From Gammaproteobacteria bacterium (GTDB lineage Bacteria; Pseudomonadota; Gammaproteobacteria; GRL18): DNA of 64,000 nucleotides. This document shows positions 1 to 8,618 of this stretch, piece after piece. The notes beneath the pieces were generated by a model that did no database searches, had not been told where the DNA came from, and worked only from the letters and a program-made list of their open reading frames with translations. The first letter of the stretch is position 1. Every line of letters starts with the position of its first letter. A program made the translations under genes and the position numbers. The stretch covers positions 1 through 64,000 of the forward strand of contig JADGDG010000009.1 of assembly GCA_016744995.1 (NCBI GenBank), in the 5' to 3' direction.

Positions 1-1
1 G

Positions 2-1123
2 TTACAGGAAGTTAAGCAGAAGGAAGTAAGTTACTTTAAATCCATTTCACATCTGATCAACGGCTTTAAAGAAATCAAAATAAATCGCAAAAAAGGTCAT
101 GAAATTTTACAAAATATAGCAACAGAATCAGCTGAAATAGAAAAAATTAAGTTGGAAGTCGGCAAGCAGGAGTCCAGACTCTGGGGACATGGGCGCATTC
201 TTGTTTATACCTTGTTGCCCGTACTTATTTTTGTTATCCCCAGTATCACTGAGATCCCTACAGATAACATCTACAAAATATCCTCAACTATCCTGTTTAT
301 TACTGGACCAATTGCTATTTTGATTAATATTATGCCTGTATTAAACAGGGTTAATCTGTCTATTGGCGAACTGGTTAGTCTTGAGACAGAAATGGATCAA
401 GTCATTAGCAAAGCATTTTCCAGACATAATAGTGATGAGAAGGAAGAGGGAACCAGTGATCTTATTTTCTCTGATTTTAAAGAAATAAGCATGAAAAATG
501 TCAGTTTTACCTACACCTCTGACTCTGGGAACAGTTCTGACTTCTCCGCTGGCCCTTTTAATGAAACGATCAATAAAGGAGAATTAATATTCATTATTGG
601 TGGTAACGGAAGTGGTAAATCAACCTATCTCAAGCTATTAACAGGTTTGTATTATCCTGAAAATAGCAATCTGTTTGTTGATTCCATCGCTATTGATAAA
701 ATCAATTACCCTGCCTACCGCGATTTGTTTTCTGCTATTTTTACCGATTTTCATCTTTTTGACAAATTCTATGGCATAGAAAATATTGATAGTAAAAAAG
801 TCAATTACTGGCTGGAAAAGATGAAAATGCAGGACAAGGTAGAATATAAGAATGGCGGTTTCACCCGAACCAGCCTGTCAACCGGACAAAGAAAACGACT
901 TGCCTTTATTGCTGCTATTCTGGAAGATAAACCTATCCTGGTTATGGATGAGTTTGCTGCAGATCAGGATCCTCAGTTCCGCCAGTATTTTTATGAAACA
1001 TTATTACCCGAAATTAAAGCCATGGGTAAAACAGTGATTGCCGTTACCCACGATGATCACTATTTCCATGTCGCTGATCGACTATTGAAAATGGAAGAAG
1101 GAAGAATGGTTAAAGAAGTATAA
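2..1123 (+). CDS. Cyclic-peptide/siderophore-type ABC exporter, C-terminal part
   Basis: The frame is open from base 2, so the gene starts outside the window. The visible part has the end of a membrane domain with two hydrophobic segments (around 190-340), then a nucleotide-binding domain with Walker A GGNGSGKST, signature LSTGQRKRL, Walker B PILVMDEFAADQDP and the switch His in VTHDDHYF. The LSTGQRKRLA signature and the MDEFAADQDP box match the SyrD/PvdE family of fused membrane-ATPase exporters for cyclic lipopeptides and siderophore precursors. An internal TTG at 152 is not a plausible start because the frame stays open and coding-like upstream. It converges on the integrase with 14 bases between them. 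The substrate cannot be read from the sequence. Confidence 0.8.
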   Translation, partial: LQEVKQKEVSYFKSISHLINGFKEIKINRKKGHEILQNIATESAEIEKIKLEVGKQESRLWGHGRILVYTLLPVLIFVIPSITEIPTDNIYKISSTILFITGPIAILINIMPVLNRVNLSIGELVSLETEMDQVISKAFSRHNSDEKEEGTSDLIFSDFKEISMKNVSFTYTSDSGNSSDFSAGPFNETINKGELIFIIGGNGSGKSTYLKLLTGLYYPENSNLFVDSIAIDKINYPAYRDLFSAIFTDFHLFDKFYGIENIDSKKVNYWLEKMKMQDKVEYKNGGFTRTSLSTGQRKRLAFIAAILEDKPILVMDEFAADQDPQFRQYFYETLLPEIKAMGKTVIAVTHDDHYFHVADRLLKMEEGRMVKEV

Positions 1124-1137
1124 CTACCCCTGCTTTT

Positions 1138-2142
1138 TTAATCCTGCTTGATTAATGATGTCAGTTTTTCCATCAGGATCAAAGATGCATTATTATTAAA
1201 TTGCTGGCCCTCCTCAATATAACCCCAGACTGTGGCATCATTTTTCCAACCACCTTGTTTTTTGATGAGTTCAAAATCAATCCGCTCTCTGGCTGCAGAT
1301 GTAGACAGACCACGCCTGAAGCTGTGACTGCTTAAATCTGAAACAAAATCAAAACCACAATTTTGACCAATGGATTTTAATAGTGCATTAATAGAATTAG
1401 GATTTAAAGCCTTATTATTAATCTGATCCCATCGATTAACAGGTCTGAACAGAACCCCCTCTGAAATTCCTGAGATTTCTAACCATTTTTTAATTGCCCT
1501 GGCAGGACAAACACATTCATGTTCTGCATAAGGCAAAGCTCTGAGTAAACCTTGAGATGATTGATCAGTTTTGGACTTCGGCAATAGAATAAGCAAACCT
1601 TCTGGTTCCCAGTTCAGCTCCTCAAGAGTAATTGAAACCAGTTCACTGCGGCGCAAAGCACCAAAAAATCCGGTTAGGATAAGGGCAATATCCCGCCATT
1701 TCTTTAGGCTGTCAGGCCGCTGCTCCAGATAATTAATTATTTGTGCAATATGCTCTAATCTGAGGGCTTTTGCTTTGCGTTTTGGTTTTCCATGTACTCG
1801 TCGGATACCCTCCATGGTTTTCAGCACAATTGCCTCCTGTACTGGATTGGCGATCCCCTGCACACGATGCCATTGGCCTAATGCCGTCAGATGTAAATCC
1901 AATGTTCTGGGATTAAGTACTGGTGCCTTAGCCAGACAATAATTAACAATAACCTGAGAGCTGGCAGGTAATCGGCCGCCCCATTTTTCAAATTGTCGAA
2001 TGGCGCTACGATAGGCTTTGCGTGTATTGTCAGCAGTAGCCGCCTGAAGGTAGTGATGCAGTGTAGCGCTTTTTACCGGTGTTTGTTCTTCAATATTATG
2101 TAATGACTGCTTTTCTGTGAAACCTGGATTAGAACTATCCAT
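1138..2142 (-). CDS. Tyrosine recombinase / integrase
   Basis: A phage-type site-specific recombinase. An N-terminal SAM-like core-binding domain (HHYLQAATADNTRKAYRSA) is followed by a catalytic domain with the expected residues: Arg in GALRRSEL, the H-x-x-R box in SHSFRRGL and the nucleophile Tyr in VWGYIEEG. The frame is open to 2196, but the ATG at 2142 gives a more usual N-terminus; neither start has a strong ribosome binding site. It is divergent from the KfrA-like gene across about 200 AT-rich bases. Such a gene points to an integrative element or to dimer resolution of a plasmid. No matching att repeats were recognised. Confidence 0.85.
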   Translation of the reverse strand: MDSSNPGFTEKQSLHNIEEQTPVKSATLHHYLQAATADNTRKAYRSAIRQFEKWGGRLPASSQVIVNYCLAKAPVLNPRTLDLHLTALGQWHRVQGIANPVQEAIVLKTMEGIRRVHGKPKRKAKALRLEHIAQIINYLEQRPDSLKKWRDIALILTGFFGALRRSELVSITLEELNWEPEGLLILLPKSKTDQSSQGLLRALPYAEHECVCPARAIKKWLEISGISEGVLFRPVNRWDQINNKALNPNSINALLKSIGQNCGFDFVSDLSSHSFRRGLSTSAARERIDFELIKKQGGWKNDATVWGYIEEGQQFNNNASLILMEKLTSLIKQD

Positions 2143-2345
2143 TTTGCTTAAACCTGAAAAATAACTCAATTTTGGGAAATTGTACCCACAGTACAATGTA
2201 TTATTTCATAAATTTTATCATAACTTAGCATAACAAGCATTATCATGGGCTATAAAATAGAGATTTATATTATTCAGAAATATACTATATAATGTTATAT
2301 TACATGTTACGTATTACATTACTAAAAAATCTGAGGTAAATTCCT

Positions 2346-3395
2346 ATGGCTCGAATAGGTGTCACTTACAGCGATATTGCCAAAGCCGCTGAAACTATAA
2401 AAAGTCATGGCCAGGAGCCAACTGTCGATCGAGTTAGAGAATATCTGGGCACAGGAAGCAAAAGTACTATTGCCCCTCATTTGAAGCAATGGCGAAATAG
2501 CAATACTGATTTAAAGAATAACGACGAGCTTCCTGATGATCTGCTTAAAGTTGTAAAATCTCTGTATGATCGAATTCAGAATGCGGCAGATTTTAAGATA
2601 AATCAGGTGACAGAGTCCTTTAAATCTGAAAAAGAAACTCTCTCTCATAAGTTAAACGATACCAAAAATCATATAGCTCAACTATTAAGCCAACAAAATA
2701 AGCTTGAACAAAAACTAAAAAATACTGAAGGCGAGAATAAATCACTTTCAAATTCAGCAGATTCCTTGAAACAATCACTTGATAAAACTGAGTTTGAACA
2801 TATTCAAGCCCAATCACGTATTGAAGAATTAAAAGTAACAATAGGTGAATTAAAACACGAAAATAAAGATATCCGAGATCATTTTGAGCACTACCAGCAG
2901 CATATTGCAGACAATCATCAACAAGAACGAGAGCAGTTTCGTCTAGCCAATGAGCAACTACAAAATCAAATTCAGGATTTATCGTTACGCTATGCTGAAA
3001 GTGAAAAACAACTCAATGAACAAAGGGGAGAGGGCAGCAAAAAACACAAAATAATTGAACAATTACAGACTCAAAATCAAACATTGGTTTATGAAAAAGA
3101 TCAAAACCAATCAGAAGTAAATTTATTAAATGACCAGCTAACATCATATAACAAAAAACATCAGAAATTAAACGAACAGAAAAAACTTATTCAAGATGAG
3201 TTAAAATTTTTAGCTTCAGAACATACAGAAACTCAGCATGAGATAAAATTATTACAACATATATTAGAGCAAACAAAATCTGAATTGTTTGATTCTAAGG
3301 ATAAGGTGGCAATACAAGATAACGATTATAAAATTCTACTACAAGAGAAGTCTGTTATTCAGGGACAACTCAAACAATTACAAAGTTCACTTTAA
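2346..3395 (+). CDS. KfrA-like DNA-binding coiled-coil protein
   Basis: 349 residues. The N-terminus (about residues 1-55, with DIAKAAETI, EPTVDRVREYLG and STIAPHLKQW) matches the KfrA_N winged-helix DNA-binding domain of plasmid proteins. The remaining roughly 290 residues are one almost unbroken coiled coil rich in Glu, Lys and Gln, the classic KfrA design in which the coil forms a nucleoid-like scaffold around partition complexes. A GAGG ribosome binding site precedes the ATG. Plasmid KfrA proteins usually repress their own promoter, which here would lie in the AT-rich gap shared with the integrase. It supports a plasmid or integrative-element origin for this end of the window. Confidence 0.8.
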   Translation: MARIGVTYSDIAKAAETIKSHGQEPTVDRVREYLGTGSKSTIAPHLKQWRNSNTDLKNNDELPDDLLKVVKSLYDRIQNAADFKINQVTESFKSEKETLSHKLNDTKNHIAQLLSQQNKLEQKLKNTEGENKSLSNSADSLKQSLDKTEFEHIQAQSRIEELKVTIGELKHENKDIRDHFEHYQQHIADNHQQEREQFRLANEQLQNQIQDLSLRYAESEKQLNEQRGEGSKKHKIIEQLQTQNQTLVYEKDQNQSEVNLLNDQLTSYNKKHQKLNEQKKLIQDELKFLASEHTETQHEIKLLQHILEQTKSELFDSKDKVAIQDNDYKILLQEKSVIQGQLKQLQSSL

Positions 3396-3631
3396 AAAAT
3401 CTATTTCATTAATTATTAATTGAAAAAATAGTCGCAAATTGGTGCAGGCTCACTGAAAGTGAATGAACTCACTAATGCCATGGATGCAAGGGCACGGCCA
3501 TTAAATTTCAAGACCGCCTGTATCAGAAAGGCAACATAATCTGCATAACTTATTATGTCACTATTCTGAATATACCTGCTCCCACGAAAAGAGCAGTCAT
3601 GTTCTCCAGATGTGTATAAAAATACCTGAGA

Positions 3632-3835
3632 TTAAACCATCTCGGAGGCATATTTATAGCCCATTGCCTTAAAGAGCATTGCTGCAGGACAAAACTCTGT
3701 AAATGATGACTGAAACAGATTTAAACCTACGAATCCAGTGAAAAATAACCAGTAGGGGCTTGCATAATAGGCTAAAAGTAAGCTGATCATAATAAATAAA
3801 CCTGCCAGAGCGGTGATCATTCTTTCGATAGTCAT
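3632..3835 (-). CDS. DUF2892-type small inner-membrane protein
   Basis: 67 residues with two close hydrophobic segments (GLFIMISLLLAYY and PYWLFFTGFVGLNLFQSSF), then FCPAAMLFKAMG. The arrangement of an N-terminal ERMI, two helices and a final CPA-x4-KxMG is typical of the DUF2892 family, found alone or fused to rhodanese domains (as in YgaP). A GAGG ribosome binding site sits before the ATG at 3835. The family is often linked to sulfur handling, but no function is proven. It lies between the KfrA-like gene and the first P-type ATPase and is transcribed away from the ATPase. Confidence 0.75.
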   Translation of the reverse strand: MTIERMITALAGLFIMISLLLAYYASPYWLFFTGFVGLNLFQSSFTEFCPAAMLFKAMGYKYASEMV

Positions 3836-4085
3836 TATTAGTTTTCCTCATCTTAATTAAATGGTTGTTCTTTCTAGCACAAAAAGTAGCACAAGAACGA
3901 TGGAGGGGATCCTCAGAATTCCCTAGTCTGAATTTAAGACATGGTAGAATATAACAAGTGTTAAAGGCATTTTCGTTAACCTAGGTTAACAATTATCCAA
4001 GGTATTATATATGACTATAAATATAGAGTGTACTTAACAGCTTTGGTGTTTTATTATATGGAATCATCATAATAAAGGTTGAACC

Positions 4086-4181
4086 ATGGAAAAAATAGAT
4101 GATAATATTTGTTTAACCCTATATGTTGATCCCTATAGCTATAGGGTATTCCCTTTTATTCCGGATGTCCTGCAATGCTAG
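4086..4181 (+). pseudogene. selD-derived leader ORF upstream of ATPase 1
   Basis: A 31-codon frame whose first 11 codons read MEKIDDNICLT, closely matching the start of the intact SelD at 61780 ([11 protein letters not shown]). After that it diverges and loses the SelD active-site Cys region. Its TAG stop (4179-4181) overlaps the ATG of the P-type ATPase at 4175, so it could act as a translationally coupled leader. I read it as the 5' stub of a lost selD copy joined to the ATPase. Two related pieces lie at 59111 and 61536. Confidence 0.6.
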
Positions 4182-6325
4182 TTCAAATACTATTATTCGG
4201 TGGTGGTATGATTTTTGGCACAAGAAGTACCCGATATCTTCAAAATCGTCAACTTATAAATGGCACATTAAACAAAAACCAACTTTCTAAACCCAAGCGG
4301 AAACCCAAGTCATCCAATCTCTATAAAAAAACCAAAACAGGTATACTTGCGGCTAAAAAAATAATTAAAATTTCCATCAGCGGTGGTAAGCTGCGTGAGC
4401 AACACATTAAACAGATGACCACCATGGATGAGAACCATCCGCTGGATACCTCTGCTGCTTCCTCAGAGATGAAACTGAATAAAAACATTAAACGCTCTAT
4501 AGGCTTAATGGGTCTGTCTCTGATAGGCACCTGGTTTTATGCTCCCTTATTACCCATAGCTGGTGTTGCCACACTCTATATTTTTACTCCTGTATTTAAG
4601 AAATTATTTCAAAATCTGAAGAAAGGACAAATAACCACCGAGCTTATTGAAGTTATTTCTGTAGTTAGTCTTCTGGCATCAGGATTTTTCTTTTTAGCTA
4701 TTTTCATCACTTTTACAAGCTTATTGTGCCAGAAGCTGCTGACTCGAACCGAACAGCATTCACATAAACAATTAATTAATAGTTTTAGTCAAAAACAACA
4801 ATCTGTATGGGTGATAAAAGAAGATTCTGAAGTCGAGATACCTTTGGCGGCGATAAAAAAACAGGATATAGTCGTAGTCAATGCGGGTGAAATTATTCCA
4901 GTTGATGGCATGATCATCGAGGGCCTGGCAAGTATTGACCAGCATGGTCTGACAGGAGAATCAAAATCAATAGAGAAAGAAGTTGGAGGAAAGGTTTTTG
5001 CCTCTACCCTGATATTGAGCGGGCGAATTCTGATCAAAGTAGAACAGACTGGTGCCAATACCAATGCAGCAAAAATTGGGCTGATCCTGGAAAAAACACA
5101 GGAGTATAAAGAAAGCCTGCGCTTACGAGGCAAACAGATAGCGGATGACTTCATTGCACCAACCCTGGTAGTCAGTGGTTTAACCTTGCCCTTGCTTGGT
5201 CCAAGTGCGGCGATGGCCATTATCTGGACTGCTTTTGGTTACAATATGAAACTCTATGGGCCGATTAGTGTCTTAAATTTTTTACATATTATGGCCACTA
5301 ATGGCATATTGATAAAGGATGGCCGCTCACTGGAAATGTTGCAAAAAGTGGATACTCTGGTTTTTGATAAAACCGGCACATTGACCATGGAGCAGCCACA
5401 GCTTAGCCATATTCATCCACTTGAAGCTTTTGATGAAACGACTCTGCTATCTTACGCTGCAGCTGCTGAATATCGACAAACTCATCCCATTGCCAGGGCT
5501 ATACTCACAGCCGCAGAACAACGTGAGCTGGATTTGCCCAGCATTAAAGAAGCTGCATACAAGATTGGCTACGGTATTGAAGTTAAAATTGATACCAGGC
5601 TTGTACAGGTAGGCAGTGCAAAGTATATGGAACAACAAAATATACATTTTTCAGATCAGGTTCAGAGCTTAAAAACCGAGTCTGACGCCAGAGGACATTC
5701 GCTTGTGTATGTTGCTGTCGATGGAACACTAGCAGGAATACTGGAATTACAACCTTGTATCCGCCCGGAAGCCAAAGAAATTATTAATTATGTAAAAGCT
5801 CAGGGTATTTCAGTCATTATTATTTCTGGTGATCATGAACAACCAACTCGCCAACTTGCCAATGAATTAGGCATAGAACAATATTTTTCTGAAACACTGC
5901 CTGATAAAAAAGCACAACTGATTGCCAAACTACGTGAAGATGGAAAATTTGTCGCTTATGTTGGCGACGGAATTAATGATGCCATCGCCTTAAAACAGGC
6001 CAATGTATCCATCTCGTTGCGTGGTGCTTCAAGTGTCGCCACTGATACCGCCCAGATTATTTTGATGGATGGAGATTTAAAGAAACTAAAATCCTTATTT
6101 GAAATTTCCAGATTTTTTGAAGCCAATATGCGCACCAATTATTTAACCTCAATAGTACCTGGTGCAATTACTCTGGTGGGTGTGTTTCTCTTTAATATGG
6201 GACTCATTGGCAGCATGCTTATCTATTTCAGTGCAAAAATGGTGGGGTTGACGAATGCCATGCTGCCACTGGTAAAACATGAGAAGAAGCAGGCAATAGC
6301 TGAAATAGAGCAAGCCAAAGACTAG
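4175..6325 (+). CDS. Divergent P1B-like P-type ATPase, copy 1
   Basis: 716-residue cation-pumping ATPase of the heavy-metal-like (P1B) class. Seen: an N-terminal hydrophobic segment and basic linker, membrane helices around residues 105-195, actuator-domain LTGES, phosphorylation site FDKTGTLT (Asp about 398), N-domain THPIARAIL, hinge GDGINDAIAL, and two C-terminal helices ending TNAMLPL. There is no N-terminal HMA domain. The metal-selecting motif of the helix before DKTG, normally CPC, SPC or TPC, reads YGPISVLNF, so the transported ion cannot be inferred from standard rules. A start overlapping the selD-like leader suggests coupling. It is followed by the P-ATPase/DoxX chimera. Four complete paralogues lie elsewhere in the window. 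Confidence 0.9.
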   Translation: MLVQILLFGGGMIFGTRSTRYLQNRQLINGTLNKNQLSKPKRKPKSSNLYKKTKTGILAAKKIIKISISGGKLREQHIKQMTTMDENHPLDTSAASSEMKLNKNIKRSIGLMGLSLIGTWFYAPLLPIAGVATLYIFTPVFKKLFQNLKKGQITTELIEVISVVSLLASGFFFLAIFITFTSLLCQKLLTRTEQHSHKQLINSFSQKQQSVWVIKEDSEVEIPLAAIKKQDIVVVNAGEIIPVDGMIIEGLASIDQHGLTGESKSIEKEVGGKVFASTLILSGRILIKVEQTGANTNAAKIGLILEKTQEYKESLRLRGKQIADDFIAPTLVVSGLTLPLLGPSAAMAIIWTAFGYNMKLYGPISVLNFLHIMATNGILIKDGRSLEMLQKVDTLVFDKTGTLTMEQPQLSHIHPLEAFDETTLLSYAAAAEYRQTHPIARAILTAAEQRELDLPSIKEAAYKIGYGIEVKIDTRLVQVGSAKYMEQQNIHFSDQVQSLKTESDARGHSLVYVAVDGTLAGILELQPCIRPEAKEIINYVKAQGISVIIISGDHEQPTRQLANELGIEQYFSETLPDKKAQLIAKLREDGKFVAYVGDGINDAIALKQANVSISLRGASSVATDTAQIILMDGDLKKLKSLFEISRFFEANMRTNYLTSIVPGAITLVGVFLFNMGLIGSMLIYFSAKMVGLTNAMLPLVKHEKKQAIAEIEQAKD

Positions 6326-6620
6326 ATTTTATTTACCATCACCCTGAATCCGTGACTTTAAGACTAAGAGGAGAGTGCAGGACAGGTATTTTACAATCTT
6401 AGCCTGCACACGACTATATTGATACAAACAAATATAAATATCAATTTTTGTACACTTAAGTCTTTCTCGTAGTTGTTTTTTGCAGTAAAATACAATGTAT
6501 GTGAAGCACACTCTATCTCTACAAACATATATAGTTTTATGTTTTATTGATTTAGATTAATGAGAACATCTTTAACATTTGTTATATTTCTTAATACTTT
6601 TATTTTAACAGGAAGTGCTG

Positions 6621-7742
6621 ATGATCCCCTTTATTGTTCTTGCGCCTCTGGCTATAGCCGGGGGAGGACTGTTCGGACTGGCGGAGGAGCACTTTCGTCG
6701 CAGACGCCTGACCACGCAAGCCTCTTCTCAAGCAACCTCGGACTCACCCCATTCTGGTACCGAAGAACAGGACGTACCAGTCATGGCCAGTGGCGAAGTT
6801 ATCCAGATAAAGCGCTCAGCTCTTGCTGCACGTGCCGCTTTGGGTCTGTCGGCTGCAGGAATATGGTACCCTCCGCTGATGCTCGCCTCTCTACCGATTG
6901 TTGGCTACAGCACATACAACTGGCTGCGCACCCGCTATCTATTTGAAAAGCCTTTGCACAAATCACCCTTAAGGATCCTGGCAAGTCTCGCACTGGCAGG
7001 CTCCCTGGCAACAGGAAATTTGTTGATGGCAGCAGTGGTATTAAATGTCGATTTGTCAGGACGAAAGTGGATCGCCAGATGGACCGAAGGCTCACGTTTA
7101 ATTGATAACGATACCGGAGAAGAAGTCGTTCCTTCCAGTTTTATGTCACGAATTAAATATCTATTCAAAGTGATGCTGATGGGAGAGCCTCGCTGGGAAT
7201 GGTTTCCAGTTCTGTTAGCACGAGTATCAATGGGACTGTTTTTTGCAATTTCCGGCTGGAACAAGCTATTCATGGTTTCACATTGGAAAGGCCTGCTAGC
7301 GGCAATGATTGCAACAGGTTTACCCTTTCCAAAATTTATGTCTCTTCTACTGGCCTGGCTCGAACTTGCTGGCGGTGCTCTTCTTACCGTCGGATTCATG
7401 TCAACATTCTTTTCCATTGCACTGGCATTTGCAATGCTCGTAGCTATTGTAACAGTTGAGATCCCCTTCGTAATTCCACCAGGACTCGGTCCCCTCGACT
7501 GGCTGGACTGGTTCTTGTATCTGCCTCAGGTCTTATATGTTCTCATTTTCTTATGGTTAATCATCAAAGGTCCTGGTCCTTATAGTGCCGATGCCGTCAT
7601 TGCGCGCAAGCTTGGATTTGATAAGGATCCCGAAGAAGATCCCAATATGGACTCTGAAAAGAATACTCAAAAAGATCATGAAACTGACTCCGACAAGGAA
7701 TCTGGATCCGGGGGAAGCAGTTGGACTCCACAATACGCTTAA
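6621..7742 (+). CDS. P-ATPase membrane module fused to a DoxX-like domain
   Basis: Residues 1-150 repeat the N-terminal plan of the local P-type ATPases: a short first hydrophobic segment, a charged linker, then the helical hairpin (LGLSAAGIWYPPLMLASLPI then ILASLALAGSL). There is no actuator or catalytic domain. From about residue 190 it continues as a DoxX-family membrane protein (LLARVSMGLFFAISGWNKL, then TGLPFPKFMSLLLAWLELA), with four helices and a low-complexity Asp/Glu/Ser tail. DoxX proteins are small quinone-linked or redox membrane subunits. The ATG at 6621 is chosen because AGGAAG precedes it; a GTG at 6615 is in frame. This looks like a genuine chimera: both parts are in one frame with no stop. 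Confidence 0.8.
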   Translation: MIPFIVLAPLAIAGGGLFGLAEEHFRRRRLTTQASSQATSDSPHSGTEEQDVPVMASGEVIQIKRSALAARAALGLSAAGIWYPPLMLASLPIVGYSTYNWLRTRYLFEKPLHKSPLRILASLALAGSLATGNLLMAAVVLNVDLSGRKWIARWTEGSRLIDNDTGEEVVPSSFMSRIKYLFKVMLMGEPRWEWFPVLLARVSMGLFFAISGWNKLFMVSHWKGLLAAMIATGLPFPKFMSLLLAWLELAGGALLTVGFMSTFFSIALAFAMLVAIVTVEIPFVIPPGLGPLDWLDWFLYLPQVLYVLIFLWLIIKGPGPYSADAVIARKLGFDKDPEEDPNMDSEKNTQKDHETDSDKESGSGGSSWTPQYA

Positions 7743-7769
7743 GCCTCTAGCAGAAGTGTATGACATAGC

Positions 7770-7800
7770 GGTGGGTATATAGGTATATTATATATCCACC
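7770..7800 (+). terminator. Hairpin after the DoxX chimera
   Basis: Arms GGTGGGTATATA and TATATATCCACC pair over 12 bases with one G-T wobble and a 7-base loop, 28 bases after the stop codon. There is no long T tract, so termination is likely but not certain. Confidence 0.45.
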
Positions 7801-7956
7801 CAAATACGATGTTTGTTATATGTTGAATCGTTATTGTCATTAAGGTGCGAAGCCTGTAAATTTGATAATTCAGCGGTTACTCGATCCGGGTAAAAATACC
7901 AACAGCTCAAACTGAAGCAACAGATTATAATAATTTATCATGGGAGGAAGGGTAAA

Positions 7957-8391
7957 ATGGGCTTTAAAAGTAGTTTATTAAAAAGCAACCTATTAAAACG
8001 AACAGTAAAAGTAGGAATAAAATTAACACCAAAAATATTAGTCGTATCGGTAGCTAATATCATTCTTAAAGGCATTGCAGAATTTTCAGATATTCTTTAT
8101 GACCTGGACAAACGCACAGCCTTTGTAAATGTCACACTTTATGGAGAAGAAGAGCCGATTGAGATCGCTCTGGACGGTTTTGAAATCTTAGGCGATGAGG
8201 AAAATTATCAATTTATTCTACATAAAGCGCAGTCGAATAAACCATGGATGAACAATATACTCTCCCGTATCGTCGGAAAAGCCTGGGATATTCCAGCGAT
8301 TCCACAATATAAAGATGAAGTTGGGTTTGTTGCCAACCTTCTTAAAGCCGAAGATGATCCTGAGCAAGAAACAATTAGTGAGATTGCCTGA
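7957..8391 (+). CDS. Unrecognised 144-aa membrane-associated protein
   Basis: I do not recognise the family. The N-terminal 45 residues are basic then hydrophobic (KLTPKILVVSVANIILKGI), suggesting a membrane-bound start. The rest is soluble and acidic, with a beta-rich stretch (TAFVNVTLYGEEEPIEIAL), a segment with aromatic and Pro residues (KAWDIPAIPQYKDEVGF), and an acidic tail. A very strong ribosome binding site (GGGAGGAAGGG) precedes the ATG. It follows the DoxX chimera by about 210 bases and precedes a transposon, so it is probably the last gene of the first ATPase module. Confidence 0.65.
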   Translation: MGFKSSLLKSNLLKRTVKVGIKLTPKILVVSVANIILKGIAEFSDILYDLDKRTAFVNVTLYGEEEPIEIALDGFEILGDEENYQFILHKAQSNKPWMNNILSRIVGKAWDIPAIPQYKDEVGFVANLLKAEDDPEQETISEIA

Positions 8392-8618
8392 TTGAAGTAA
8401 TTCAAACATCAAACTAGCTCTAAATACCTTTAATAAGTAATGTACACAAGAATAAGGCCAGTATATTGGTCTTATCTCATGTCTTACCGATAATCTCCTT
8501 CAGCAAACCGTGTTTGCCAGCCTTATATTATTAAATATATTGACAAGAGATACAGGGATAAGTCTACTTAACATAAGATACATTATGCGAAGTTAACATT
8601 GTTAACGCAATATAATAA

